Source: Cryobacterium breve
GTDB lineage: Bacteria; Actinomycetota; Actinomycetes; Actinomycetales; Microbacteriaceae
Assembly (NCBI RefSeq): GCF_004402375.1
Contig: NZ_SOGJ01000023.1
Span: 496,001 to 560,000, forward strand
Reading direction: 5' to 3'
DNA: 64,000 nucleotides
Both the position numbers and the translations under genes were made by a program. A model generated the notes under the pieces. The model was not told where the DNA came from, searched no databases, and was given only the letters and a program-made list of their open reading frames with translations. Of this stretch, positions 34,559-43,685 are shown one piece after another. Position 1 is the first letter of the stretch; the number at the start of each line of letters is the position of its first letter.

Positions 34559-35376
34559 GCCGCCTCGAGCAGGGACTTGTCCGCCTTACTGGCTTTTCCC
34601 GGCTTGCCTGCCTTACCGGCCCTGGCCGTCGCCGGCGCAGGCACCATGGCGCGCAATCTCTCTCCGAGCAGCCGGGGCTGACTGCCGGCCTGCACTGCGA
34701 GCGCCCCTTCCAGGAGCAGCGTCATCCGGTCGACCTCGAGGTCGCTCAGCCGCTTCAGCCGGTTGCCGATCGGCAGCCAGAGGAAGTTGGCCGTGAGCAG
34801 TCCCCACAGGGTGGCCACAAAGGCGGCGGCGATCATCGGACCGAGGGTGGACGGCGTGTCGAGGTTTTCCAGCACGTGCGTCAGCGAGACGACCGTTCCG
34901 ATGATGCCCACCGTCGGTGCGTAGCCGCCGAGGGTGGTGAAGAACTTGGCGGCGTTGCGGCTCTCCTTGGTGGCGGTCGCGAGCTCGTCTTCCAGCAGGA
35001 TTCGCAATTCGTCGCCGTCGGTGCCGTCGGCGATGTTCTGAAGTGCGCCGCGCAGGAACGGGTCGGCGACGTTGTCAGCCTCCTGCTCGAGAGCCAGCAG
35101 ACCCGAGCTGCGGGCCTTCTCGGCGAGTCCGACGACCTGGTCGATGACCTGCTGCGGCGGAACGGTCTTGCCGATGAAGGCTCCGGGTACGGCCTTGAAC
35201 GCGGAGATCGCATCCCTGATGGTGCCGCCGGCGATCCCGACCGCGATGGTGGCGCCGAAGACGAGGATCATCGGTGCCGGCAGGAGGATCGACTGAATAT
35301 GGCCGCCCTCGATGGTGATCATGGCGAAGAGGGAACCGAAGGCGATGGCGATCCCGACCAGGGTTGCCGGATCCAT
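34555..35376 (-). CDS. motA: flagellar stator protein MotA
   Basis: 273 residues, four membrane helices. GGYAPTVGIIGTVVSLTHVL carries the conserved Pro of helix 3. A Lys/Ala-rich tail (AGKAGKPGKASKADKS) is an extension. Pairs with MotB as the proton-driven stator. Confidence 0.96.
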   Translation of the reverse strand: MDPATLVGIAIAFGSLFAMITIEGGHIQSILLPAPMILVFGATIAVGIAGGTIRDAISAFKAVPGAFIGKTVPPQQVIDQVVGLAEKARSSGLLALEQEADNVADPFLRGALQNIADGTDGDELRILLEDELATATKESRNAAKFFTTLGGYAPTVGIIGTVVSLTHVLENLDTPSTLGPMIAAAFVATLWGLLTANFLWLPIGNRLKRLSDLEVDRMTLLLEGALAVQAGSQPRLLGERLRAMVPAPATARAGKAGKPGKASKADKSLLEAA

Positions 35377-35687
35377 CAGATTCTCCGCGGGCGGGTCGGG
35401 ACCGTGCTGCCGGGCTCGATGATCTCGTCGATCGAATGCGGCCCATCGACGATTTCAAGCGAGCGGATCCCGGGCCGATAGTCGGCATCCTGAGTCAGGT
35501 ACGCCAGTGAGATGACATGGGCCCGGAAACGGGCGATTTTCTCGATGATCTCGCTGAGACTTTCCGTCACGATGAACTTGGCGCCGTCGACCATGACCAG
35601 CGTGGTGTCTGGGCTCGCATGAATCCGCTCGATCAGGTCCGGATTGATCGCGAACTGGCTGTCGTTCAGCCTCGTCACAACGATCAT
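35376..35687 (-). CDS. flbD: FlbD-family flagellar protein
   Basis: 103 residues. The start MIVVTRLNDSQFAINPDLIE followed by ERIHASPDTTLVMVDGAKF and V-x-ESLSEIIEKI is the FlbD family, found beside motA in Gram-positive flagellar operons; its role is unclear. ATG at 35687 is chosen over a start 42 bases upstream because the family begins with this motif and AGGGGTGG precedes it. Confidence 0.88.
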   Translation of the reverse strand: MIVVTRLNDSQFAINPDLIERIHASPDTTLVMVDGAKFIVTESLSEIIEKIARFRAHVISLAYLTQDADYRPGIRSLEIVDGPHSIDEIIEPGSTVPTRPRRI

Positions 35688-35735
35688 GGCGTCCACCCCT
35701 GGGTTCAGAACGATTCGAGCAACCGTCACGCCCCA

Positions 35736-35763
35736 CTGTCGGCCGACGGGCCGGGTGCGTTAG
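35736..35763 (-). promoter_or_regulatory. FliA-type promoter before flbD-motA-motB
   Basis: Minus strand reads CTAAC, 15 bases, GCCGACAG, about 48 bases before the flbD start. The same spacing and boxes recur at fliC, flgB, fliM and flgN. Confidence 0.6.
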
Positions 35764-35811
35764 CTGCCGACCGGAACGAGGCCGCATCGGCGGGTCGCCG
35801 CGTCGCTGCCC

Positions 35812-35897
35812 CGAACGAATTCGACGGTGATGCTGCCCGAAATGCCCACAAAAAACCGAGGAACAAGCTTTTACGAGAGAGTCTCCGTCGAATTGGT
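35812..35897. repeat. 86-bp dispersed inverted-repeat element, copy 2
   Basis: CGAACGAATTCGACGG at the left, TCTCCGTCGAATTGGT at the right, same length as copies 1 and 3. Arms 35818-35827 and 35885-35894. The right end abuts the ABC-F stop codon (TAA at 35899-35897 on minus), sharing one base. Confidence 0.85.
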
Positions 35898-37492
35898 TAG
35901 GCCGCGCGCACCACGATCTCCCCCGGCTCTGCCGCGTCACTGCCGAAGACCAGGTGGCGGGTGGCGATCTTGTCCGTGAAGAACCGGTCGTGGCTGACCA
36001 CGACCACGGCCCCCGGGAAGTGAATCAGTGCGCGCTCCATCACCTGGGTGCTGGCCATGTCCAGGTGGTTGGTCGGTTCGTCCAGCAGCAGCACCGCGGC
36101 CCCGGAGAGCAGGCACTGCGCCATGGCGACGCGCGCGCGCTGCCCACCGGAGAGGTTGCCGATCTTCTGCTTGAGGTCGGCCTCGGAGAATTGGAACATC
36201 GCCAGGAACCGGTTGACCGATTTGCGGGTCGCGGTGAAAGCGAGGCTGCCCGGCATCGCATTGACGGAGTGGCTGACGGTGTCGTCGTCGTCAAGGCCGT
36301 CGAGCACCTGGTTGTAGGAGACCACGGCGGCACCGGATGCCCACGCCACGGTGCCGAAATCGGCCGTCTCCTCTCCGGCCAACACCCGCAGCAGCGTGGT
36401 CTTGCCACTGCCATTGGAACCCAGCACGACAATGCGGTTGCCACGGCGGATCTCGAAGGTGAGGTCGGTGAACAGTGCCTTGTCGCCGTAGGACTTGCTG
36501 AGCGACTCGATCCGGCAGAGCGAATCCTTCACGTGCAGTCCGCGGTAGATCTCGGTGATGATCATGTCGACAGGCCGCGGGCTGCGGGTCTTCTTGATGT
36601 GGGCGAGCTGGTTGTCGAGGGTGCGACTGGCGGCCTTCGCGGCTTCGCGGCGGTCGCTGATGCCCTCCGACTCGAACGCGAGCAGCTCCGACTCGTGAAG
36701 GAACTGCTGCTCCAGGGACTTCAGGCGGAACTGCTTCTGCACAACGTATTCGCCGAAGTTGCCAGGGTATTCGTGCAGATGGTAGTTCTCGACCTCGATG
36801 ATGCGGGTGACGACCCCGTCGAGGAACTGTCGGTCGTGCGAGACGATGACGGCCGCGCCGCGGAAACTCCGGAACCACGCTTCGAGCCACTCGACGCCAG
36901 CCACGTCGAGGTAGTTGGTGGGCTCGTCGAGCAGCAGCACGTCAGGTTGCTCCAACAGGATCTTCGCCAGCGCCGCCCGGTTGCGCCAGCCTCCGGACAG
37001 GTCGTTGATGGCACAGACTCGATGGGCCTCGTCGAATCCCAGGGTGGTCAACGCGGTGTCGATGCGCCGGGGATAGTCCCACCCGTCCAGGCGGTCCATG
37101 TCCTCGAACAGCTCTGCCTGGCGATGAATCAGCCGGTCCAGTTCTGCACTCTGCGAAGAATCCGCCGCGATCTGGGCATCGATCGACGCCAGCTCCGCTT
37201 CGATGGCCTTGATCGGAGCGAACAGTCCGTCGAGAACCTCGGTGATGGTGGATTCCCCATTGAGTTCGGAGAACTGGGAGAAGTAGCCCACCCGAATTCC
37301 AGGATCCAGGGTGACGGTACCGGCATCCGCGGTCACCTGGCCGAGGGCCAGTTTCAGGATCGTCGACTTGCCTGACCCGTTACGCCCGATCAGGCCCACC
37401 CGGTCGCCCGGTTCGAGCCGGAAGAAGGCCTCGCGCAGGATCTGCGTGTTCTCGAAACGGATGCTGACGTCATTTAGCCTGATCAGGCTCAT
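35897..37492 (-). CDS. ABC-F family ATPase (ribosome-associated)
   Basis: 531 residues with two ABC domains and no membrane segments. Walker A motifs GRNGSGKST and GSNGSGKTT, signatures LSGGWRNR and LSGGQRAR, Walker B LLLDEPTNYLD and LLLDEPTNHLD. A linker between domains (about 240-320) is the P-site tRNA interaction region in this family. Whether it gives drug resistance or acts as a translation factor cannot be told. It interrupts the flagellar gene series on the same strand, with its own 86-base upstream gap. Confidence 0.92.
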   Translation of the reverse strand: MSLIRLNDVSIRFENTQILREAFFRLEPGDRVGLIGRNGSGKSTILKLALGQVTADAGTVTLDPGIRVGYFSQFSELNGESTITEVLDGLFAPIKAIEAELASIDAQIAADSSQSAELDRLIHRQAELFEDMDRLDGWDYPRRIDTALTTLGFDEAHRVCAINDLSGGWRNRAALAKILLEQPDVLLLDEPTNYLDVAGVEWLEAWFRSFRGAAVIVSHDRQFLDGVVTRIIEVENYHLHEYPGNFGEYVVQKQFRLKSLEQQFLHESELLAFESEGISDRREAAKAASRTLDNQLAHIKKTRSPRPVDMIITEIYRGLHVKDSLCRIESLSKSYGDKALFTDLTFEIRRGNRIVVLGSNGSGKTTLLRVLAGEETADFGTVAWASGAAVVSYNQVLDGLDDDDTVSHSVNAMPGSLAFTATRKSVNRFLAMFQFSEADLKQKIGNLSGGQRARVAMAQCLLSGAAVLLLDEPTNHLDMASTQVMERALIHFPGAVVVVSHDRFFTDKIATRHLVFGSDAAEPGEIVVRAA

Positions 37493-37578
37493 TGCGGCCG
37501 TCCTCTCGGGTGGTTCCAGGAGCCCCGGGCGAGGCAGCGGCCAACTTTACCGTCTCCGCCTCCGGCCCCGGTGCACCG

Positions 37579-38751
37579 CTAGCGCTTCAGGTTGGTGAGC
37601 TCCTGCAGCACCTCGTCGGAGGTAGTGATGATGCGTGCGTTCGCCTGGAAGCCACGCTGGGCGACGATCAGGTTGGTGAACTCCTGCGACAGGTCCACGT
37701 TGGACATTTCCAGGGTTCCACCGCTGAGCGAGCCGAAGCCGCCGTCACCGGGGGCGCCGAGGGCCGCGTTACCCGAGTTGAACGTGGCACGGTACGCCGA
37801 CGAACCGGCCTTCTCCAGGCCGCCCGGGTTGGTGAAGGTAGCGAGGGCGATACGCGCGATGGATGCCTGGCTTCCGTTGCTGAACAGGCCCACCAGGGTA
37901 CCGTCCTTGCCGAGCGTGAACGACTGCAGCGTTCCGGCGGCGGAGCCGTTCTGGCTGCTGGCGGTCGCCGTGGTGATGCCGGCCTGCCCGGACAGCCCGG
38001 TCAGATCGACCAAGACCCCGTTCACCGTCAGCGGTCCGGTTGCCGTGAGATTTCCCGCCAGGTCGAGCGTCAGAGCCGTGGAACCGGCGCCGACTCCGTC
38101 GGCGCCTGCCACGTCCCAGCCGGACCCCGAGCGGGTGAACGTCAGGGACAGGGTGCGCGCGGCGCCGAGAGCGTCGTAGATCTTGATGTCGCGCACGAGA
38201 GTCTTACCTGCCGCGGCGTCGGCCGGCAGATTGCCGACCATGGTGGCCTTGTCCGTCGCAGCTGCGGGAATCATGGCCTGCAGCGGCAGCGTGATGTTGC
38301 CGACCGGACCGCCCTCGTTGATCTGGCCGTTGACGCCGTTCCAGCCCTGGACTATCGCGCCGTCCGGGGAGACCAGTCGACCCTCGGCATCGAAGTCGAA
38401 GGCGCCCGCACGGCTGTAGAGCGTCTCCCCGCCCAGTTGGGTGACGAAGAACCCGTCGCCGGAGATGGCGATGTCAGTGGCCCGTCCCGTCGATTGCGCG
38501 GAACCCTGCGAGAAATTGGTCGAGATGCCGGCCACCTGTACTCCGAGTCCGATCTGGGCCGGGTTGGTGCCACCGACCTCTGCCTGCGGTCCGCCGGCAC
38601 CCTGCTTGAGCTGCGACAGGGTGTCTTGGAACTGCACCGCCGAAGCCTTGAACGCGGTGGTGTTGACGTTGGCGATGTTGTTGCCGGTGACGTCGAGCAT
38701 GGTCTGGTGCGAGCGGAGGCCGGAGATTCCGGAGTACAGAGAGCGAAGCAT
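37579..38751 (-). CDS. flgE: flagellar hook protein FlgE
   Basis: 390 residues. MLRSLYSGISGLRSHQTMLD and NNIANVNTTAFKAS are the N-terminal rod/hook helix and motif. The central FlgE domains follow, and the C-terminal EFTNLIVAQRGFQANARIITTSDEVL closes the D0 pair. No separate flgF or flgG is present in the cluster. Confidence 0.95.
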   Translation of the reverse strand: MLRSLYSGISGLRSHQTMLDVTGNNIANVNTTAFKASAVQFQDTLSQLKQGAGGPQAEVGGTNPAQIGLGVQVAGISTNFSQGSAQSTGRATDIAISGDGFFVTQLGGETLYSRAGAFDFDAEGRLVSPDGAIVQGWNGVNGQINEGGPVGNITLPLQAMIPAAATDKATMVGNLPADAAAGKTLVRDIKIYDALGAARTLSLTFTRSGSGWDVAGADGVGAGSTALTLDLAGNLTATGPLTVNGVLVDLTGLSGQAGITTATASSQNGSAAGTLQSFTLGKDGTLVGLFSNGSQASIARIALATFTNPGGLEKAGSSAYRATFNSGNAALGAPGDGGFGSLSGGTLEMSNVDLSQEFTNLIVAQRGFQANARIITTSDEVLQELTNLKR

Positions 38752-38794
38752 GGGTGCTGCCTTTCGGTAGATGCGAGACGAGAGAAGAAGGGGT

Positions 38795-39244
38795 TTACGC
38801 GGACAGGCCGGGGGTGGTGCCGGGGGTGCTGCCGGAGGTGACGCCGGTCACCAGGTCGAGTGCGACGGGCGTTCCGCCGACGGTGACCTGCGGCACGGGA
38901 CCGGCGTAGGAAACGCTGGACGCGGTACCGGTGCCGGTCGTGCCATCGGCCTTCGTGTAGGTGACGTCCTGTCCGACCAGAGCCGCGGCGGCGACGCGCA
39001 TCTGCAGCGAGAAGTTCTCGTCGGCTGTGGTCGACAGCGCCGCCATTTTCTCCATCATGGCCAGCTGCGTGGTCTGGGAGATCATCTGGTTGGTGTCCAT
39101 GGGAGAGCTGGGGTCCTGGTTGCGCAGCTGGGTCACCAGTAACGACATGAACGCCTCGGAATCCAGGGACTGTTTCGGGGTGCGCACGGGCGTGGTCGAG
39201 TACATCCCGGCCGGGGCGGCTGCTGCCACTGCATCGATGGTCAC
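38795..39244 (-). CDS. flgD: flagellar hook-capping protein FlgD
   Basis: 149 residues. SEAFMSLLVTQLRNQDPSSPMD and TNQMISQTTQLAMMEKM are the conserved FlgD N-terminal region. The rest is a short Thr/Gly/Val-rich domain, so the protein is smaller than enterobacterial FlgD. Scaffold for hook polymerisation. Confidence 0.93.
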   Translation of the reverse strand: MTIDAVAAAAPAGMYSTTPVRTPKQSLDSEAFMSLLVTQLRNQDPSSPMDTNQMISQTTQLAMMEKMAALSTTADENFSLQMRVAAAALVGQDVTYTKADGTTGTGTASSVSYAGPVPQVTVGGTPVALDLVTGVTSGSTPGTTPGLSA

Positions 39245-39285
39245 AAGGTTCTCTCTTCTGGTGGTGGCGGGTCAGATGGTGCGGT

Positions 39286-40629
39286 TCAGGCGAATACGTC
39301 GATGGTGTGCGAGCCGGCGGCCCGCAGCGCGGCGGGCCGGGAGCCGGCCACGGATGCGTCGGCAGTGCCGTCTCCGGCCTCCCGATCACGCCTCGCGCTG
39401 GTACGGTCGTGCCAGTCCGCCGCGGAGTCGGAGGCCTGGTCGTCGGCCGACAAGCTGAGCTGGGCGCTCATCCCTCCGGCGGTCAGATCCCGGCGCAGGT
39501 CGGGCAGGATGGTGCGGAGCGCGTCCCGGGCCAGGTCGGTGGGGGCGATCAGCTCGACCCGGATGCCGTCCACGCTCACCTGGGCGCGCACGGTGATTGG
39601 TCCCAGATTGTCGGGGCTGACGCGGATAGTCATCACATGGTCGCCGTTGGCTGCTGCCCCCAGAGTGAACAGGGTGCGTGAAACCTGGCTGGTGAGCGGA
39701 ACAGGAAGGGCGGGCACGGCCGCGGCGGGTGTCGGAACGCCGGCGACGGAAGACGCCGCGGTCGGCGCCGGGGTGCCGACCGGCACGAGCGGGGCGACGG
39801 GGGCCGTCACGTCGGCGGAGCCTGCGGGCCGGAGGGCGACCGGATCATCGGACCCGGGTCGCACGGCTCCGGCGGCACCGCCGACCGGGGCCGGGAATGC
39901 GGCGGTTGGCGGGGCGGGAACGACCGGCGCGGCCCCGAGCTGCTCGGCGGGGGCCGGCGGGGCGGCCGGCACGTCCGTCGGCACTCCGGCGGCGAGCGGC
40001 GCGGGGATTCCCGGGGCTGTCCTTGGGACGGCTCCCGGAATTTCGGCGCCCGGAGCAGCGGCAGCGAGGCTAGACGCCTCGGCCGCGGGCTCTTGATCCG
40101 CCTCGGCGTCGGCCTCAGCGTCGGCCTCGGTATCTCCGACGACAGCGGTCGCCATCGCCGTCACCGTCGCGGTCGCGATCACGGTCGAGGTCGCCGTCGC
40201 GGTCTCGGTCGCCTTCGCGACAGGATCCGACACGACCGCGCCGGTGGCCGACAGCATCGCCGAAGCTGTGGTCTCGGCCGGCACGAGAAAGGCGTTCAGC
40301 GGGTGTGCCGCAGGGTTCTGCACCGTTCTCGGCTCCGTGGTCGGCATCGCGCTCGGCTCCGCGTCCGGCATCGTACTCGGTCCTGGCGTTCCCGGGCCGG
40401 CAACCGCGACGAGACCAGGGTCGGTCCCAACATCCGCCGTCGGCTCGGAACTCGGATCGACCGACACCGGAGGCTTCTCGGCCGGCGCGGCGGCGAGCGT
40501 TCCCTGCAACACGGAGGCGAACGACCCGGCGCCGGGCGCGTCGGAGCGGCTGGCGCGGGCTGCCGGCGCAACGGTGTGGGCCGGCCCCGTCGGCATCGTG
40601 GCGGCCATCCGGCCGAGCTGGGCGTTCAT
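39286..40629 (-). CDS. fliK: hook-length control protein FliK
   Basis: 447 residues. A very Ala/Pro/Thr/Val-rich region (1-320) contains ATET/ATAT and EADAEAD-type repeats. The C-terminal domain (about 345-415) has VMTIRVSPDNLGPITVRAQV and LRTILPDLRRDLTAGGM, as in the FliK hook-length domain. ATG at 40629; a longer in-frame reading runs through the peptidase gene and is not real. Confidence 0.9.
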   Translation of the reverse strand: MNAQLGRMAATMPTGPAHTVAPAARASRSDAPGAGSFASVLQGTLAAAPAEKPPVSVDPSSEPTADVGTDPGLVAVAGPGTPGPSTMPDAEPSAMPTTEPRTVQNPAAHPLNAFLVPAETTASAMLSATGAVVSDPVAKATETATATSTVIATATVTAMATAVVGDTEADAEADAEADQEPAAEASSLAAAAPGAEIPGAVPRTAPGIPAPLAAGVPTDVPAAPPAPAEQLGAAPVVPAPPTAAFPAPVGGAAGAVRPGSDDPVALRPAGSADVTAPVAPLVPVGTPAPTAASSVAGVPTPAAAVPALPVPLTSQVSRTLFTLGAAANGDHVMTIRVSPDNLGPITVRAQVSVDGIRVELIAPTDLARDALRTILPDLRRDLTAGGMSAQLSLSADDQASDSAADWHDRTSARRDREAGDGTADASVAGSRPAALRAAGSHTIDVFA

Positions 40630-41261
40630 CGGGCTGCTCCGTTCATGAAGGATGCCAGTGCTGCGCTGAGCTGGCCGCCGGCGGCGCCCATTCCTGCAGT
40701 GGCTGCCGGGGCATCCGGGATCACGCGGCGGATGGTGGTGATCTCGGAGTCGTCCATGTAGGCCTCGACCAGGGAGACCGTACGGCCCTCGTAGGGTGCG
40801 TGGATGACCTTGTTGTTGCCGGCGTAGATCAGGATGTGGTCTCCCCCGCCGGTGACGATGAGGTCGCCGGGCCTGGCCTCGGCAAGAGAGCCGACCTCGG
40901 TGCCGATCTTCATCTGTCCGGAGACGAGGCGCGGCACGTCTATGCCGAGTTCGGCATACACCGTCTGCACGAGCCCGGAACAATCCATGCCGCTGGCGTC
41001 CTCGCCACCGAAGACATAGGGCACGCCGAGGTACTTCTCCGCCCCGGCAACCACGTCGGCGCCGGTTGCCGCGCCCGTCGACACTGCCGAAGGGGTCACC
41101 GTGGCGGCACCCGAGGCGCTTGCGAGGGCTTCGGCGAAGGTGCTTGCCGAGGCCACGGCAGTCGTCGTCGCGGCCGTCTTCTGGGCGCTTGCACCGGCCG
41201 AGAGCTGCACCAGCGTCGCCTGGATCTCGCTGACCCGGCCCATCGCCGCGATCATCGTCAC
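40626..41261 (-). CDS. NlpC/P60 (C40) peptidase encoded within the flagellar operon
   Basis: 211 residues. The catalytic domain (about 68-175) has Cys94 in MDCSGLVQTVY, His142 in DHILIYAG and His154 in VIHAPYEG. No signal peptide is visible. The N-terminal part is Ala/Ser/Thr-rich like flagellar-exported proteins. Position between fliJ and fliK suggests it cuts cell-wall peptides to let the rod through, the task FlgJ performs in Gram-negatives (inference). GTG start overlaps the fliJ stop by 4 bases; the end overlaps fliK. Confidence 0.88.
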   Translation of the reverse strand: MTMIAAMGRVSEIQATLVQLSAGASAQKTAATTTAVASASTFAEALASASGAATVTPSAVSTGAATGADVVAGAEKYLGVPYVFGGEDASGMDCSGLVQTVYAELGIDVPRLVSGQMKIGTEVGSLAEARPGDLIVTGGGDHILIYAGNNKVIHAPYEGRTVSLVEAYMDDSEITTIRRVIPDAPAATAGMGAAGGQLSAALASFMNGAAR

Positions 41262-41698
41262 CGGGGGCCACCGTCCGCCGGGCGGTTGCGAAGCCAGCCA
41301 GCACCGGCGATCTCGTCGAGGACGGTCTGTTCCCGGTGCAGATCCTCGGCAGCGACCAGGGCTCCGTGGCGGTCCTCCAGCTTCTCGAGTCGCACCGAAT
41401 CGGCTCGCGTTGCGTCGAAGGCGACCTGCGCCTCACCCACTGCGACCTGGTAGTTGCGGCCGAGAGCCTCCATATCGGCGAGCATGCTGCGGGCCGAGGC
41501 TCGGGCGGCGGCGATGGTGGAAAGCATGTCGGCTCCGTTCGCTGCACTGGGCATCTGGTGCAGGGTGGCCCTCGCACCCGCGCGCCGCGCCGCATTCGCC
41601 TGCGCGACGGCATTCGCCTGGGCGAGGTCCCCAGCCGCCTGGTCTTGCTGCAGGTGGCGCAGGCGCAACAGGCCGGCGAGAGCGAAAGTGCGTGGCAT
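41258..41698 (-). CDS. fliJ: flagellar export chaperone FliJ
   Basis: 146-residue helical protein. The start FALAGLLRLRHLQQDQAAGDLA and long Ala/Glu/Arg coiled-coil run fit FliJ. It directly follows fliI (1-base overlap), its ATPase partner. Low sequence conservation limits certainty. Confidence 0.8.
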   Translation of the reverse strand: MPRTFALAGLLRLRHLQQDQAAGDLAQANAVAQANAARRAGARATLHQMPSAANGADMLSTIAAARASARSMLADMEALGRNYQVAVGEAQVAFDATRADSVRLEKLEDRHGALVAAEDLHREQTVLDEIAGAGWLRNRPADGGPR

Positions 41699-43059
41699 CA
41701 GAGGGCCCCCAGCGTTCGGGTGAGTGTGGTGAGGTGGTCCCAGGCGTGCCGGGAGGATGTCTGGTCGTCCATGCGCTGCTGGAGGAACGCGTTGATGGCG
41801 CCCTCGTTGTCCACCGCGGCATCGACCAGCGGATTCGTGCCTCGGCGGTAGGCCCCCACGTCGAGCAGGTCCTGCGCGTTGCGGCGCGCGGCGAGCACCC
41901 GGCGCAGCAGTCCAGCGATCTGGTTCTGCTCTGGGCTGTTGACCCGGGACGCCACGCGGGAAATCGACGCGAGCGCGTCGACGGAGGGGAAATGGCCGAG
42001 GACTGCCAACTTTCGGTCGAGCACGACGTGACCATCGAGAATCGAGCGGGCGGCATCCGCAATGGGCTCGTTGTGGTCGTCCCCGTCGACGAGCACCGTG
42101 TAGATGCCCGTGATCGAACCGGTTTCGTCAGTGCCGGCTCGCTCGAGCAGGCGGGCCAGCAGGGAGAAGGTCGACGGCGGATAGCCGCGCGTGGCCGGGG
42201 GTTCGCCGACCGACAGTCCAATCTCGCGCTGCGCCATTGCCACCCGGGTCAGTGAATCCATCATGAGCATGACGTCGGCGCCGTCGTCTCGGAAGGACTC
42301 GGCAATCCGGGTGGCCAGGAAGGCAGCCCGCAAGCGCATCATGGCCGGCTCGTCGGAGGTGGACACGACCACTATCGAGCGGGCGAGCCCCTCGGGTCCG
42401 AGGTCGTCCTCGAGGAATTCGCGCACTTCACGACCGCGCTCCCCTACCAAAGCGATGACGGACACCTCAGCATCGGTGCCGCGGGCAATCATCGACAGCA
42501 ACGACGACTTGCCCACGCCGGAGCCGGCGAACAGGCCCAGCCGCTGTCCCTTTCCGACGGTGGTGAGGGTGTCGAGCACCCGGACGCCCAGCTGCAACGG
42601 AGTCGCGATTCGTGAACGGGCCATGGCCGACGGGCTGTCGTGGTCGATGGCCACGAACCGGTCGACGTCGAGGGGTCCTTTTCCGTCGATGGGACGGCCC
42701 AGGCCGTCGATGACGCGTCCGAACAGGCCCGTTCCCGTGGGAACAAGATGCGGGGTTCCGTCGGATCGCACCGGTGCGCCGACACGGATGCCGGTCATCC
42801 GTCCGAGAGGCATGCACCGGATACCGTCGCGCGTCGTGGCGACGACCTCGGCGTCGACGTCTCCGTCGTCGCCGACCGTGATGAGGTCACCGATCGCGGA
42901 GTTCAGCCCGCGCACCTCGAGGCCGAGTCCGACGATCGAGGACACCACGCCGACGCGTTCGGGACGCGCCGCAGCGACCGCGGAACGGATTCTTCCAGCC
43001 TGCGGGCGCCAGCCCGTAGCGCGGGTGGCCGTATCGGTCGGGGTCTGCAGCAGAGTCAT
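41698..43059 (-). CDS. fliI: flagellar export ATPase FliI
   Basis: 453 residues. Walker A AGSGVGKSS (178-186), catalytic region ALVGERGREVREF, and DSLTRVAMAQREIGLSVGEPPATRGYPPS, the FliI/F1-beta signature. The N-terminal barrel (about 35-110) precedes it. Unfolds export cargo at the cytoplasmic gate together with FliH and FliJ. Confidence 0.97.
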   Translation of the reverse strand: MTLLQTPTDTATRATGWRPQAGRIRSAVAAARPERVGVVSSIVGLGLEVRGLNSAIGDLITVGDDGDVDAEVVATTRDGIRCMPLGRMTGIRVGAPVRSDGTPHLVPTGTGLFGRVIDGLGRPIDGKGPLDVDRFVAIDHDSPSAMARSRIATPLQLGVRVLDTLTTVGKGQRLGLFAGSGVGKSSLLSMIARGTDAEVSVIALVGERGREVREFLEDDLGPEGLARSIVVVSTSDEPAMMRLRAAFLATRIAESFRDDGADVMLMMDSLTRVAMAQREIGLSVGEPPATRGYPPSTFSLLARLLERAGTDETGSITGIYTVLVDGDDHNEPIADAARSILDGHVVLDRKLAVLGHFPSVDALASISRVASRVNSPEQNQIAGLLRRVLAARRNAQDLLDVGAYRRGTNPLVDAAVDNEGAINAFLQQRMDDQTSSRHAWDHLTTLTRTLGAL

Positions 43060-43685
43060 GAGGCAGCGCCCCGGAGCGCTGCCTTCGCGCGGGCCAGCGC
43101 CGTGCCGATCCGGGCGTCGAGGAACCCGTCCGGGAACTCGGCGATCGCGTCGCCGCGGGCCAGATCCGCGTCGGCGATGAAATCGACGCCGGCATCCGTC
43201 CGGGTGACCAGGTCGATCAGGGCCAGGTCAGCAGGGTTCATCCGCACCGCCTGCGGGCGACCGGTGCCGCCCACTGCGTCGGCGCCGGGAATCAGGGCTC
43301 GGTTCAGTGCGGCCCGGGCGGAAGTATCGGTGTCGGCGAGTTCGTGTCCGAGGATGGCTTCGGCCAGTTCCACGGCGGTCGCGACGAGGGTGTCCTCCGC
43401 TTCTCGGAGCACGGGTGCGGTGCGTTGGTGCAATGCTGCGGCAGCCGCACCGAGGAGGGTGACCGCCCGGTCCACTCGCGCCTGCTGGTGGAGCGCTGCG
43501 GCGGCGTGCTCGGCGTCGTGTCGTTCGATTCGGGCGTCGACGTCGGCGGCTGCGGCTCGCAGGCCCGCGGTGTAACCGGCGGCATGACCTCGAGCTCGCG
43601 AAGACTCGTCGCCCGTGCTCCGATCGTCGCGGAGGCTGGGGAACGTCACGGCGGAGAAGGGCGTTGACTGCGCGCTAAACGACAT
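43056..43685 (-). CDS. fliH: flagellar assembly protein FliH
   Basis: 209 residues. A Gly/Ala helix (ARGHAAGYTAGLRAA), then a coiled coil, then the V-type-E-subunit-like C-terminal domain (TAVELAEAILGHELADTD, MNPADLALIDL, DADLARGDAIAEFPDGFLDARI). ATG at 43685 overlaps the fliG end by 11 bases. A longer in-frame reading runs into fliG and is not used. Confidence 0.9.
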   Translation of the reverse strand: MSFSAQSTPFSAVTFPSLRDDRSTGDESSRARGHAAGYTAGLRAAAADVDARIERHDAEHAAAALHQQARVDRAVTLLGAAAAALHQRTAPVLREAEDTLVATAVELAEAILGHELADTDTSARAALNRALIPGADAVGGTGRPQAVRMNPADLALIDLVTRTDAGVDFIADADLARGDAIAEFPDGFLDARIGTALARAKAALRGAAS

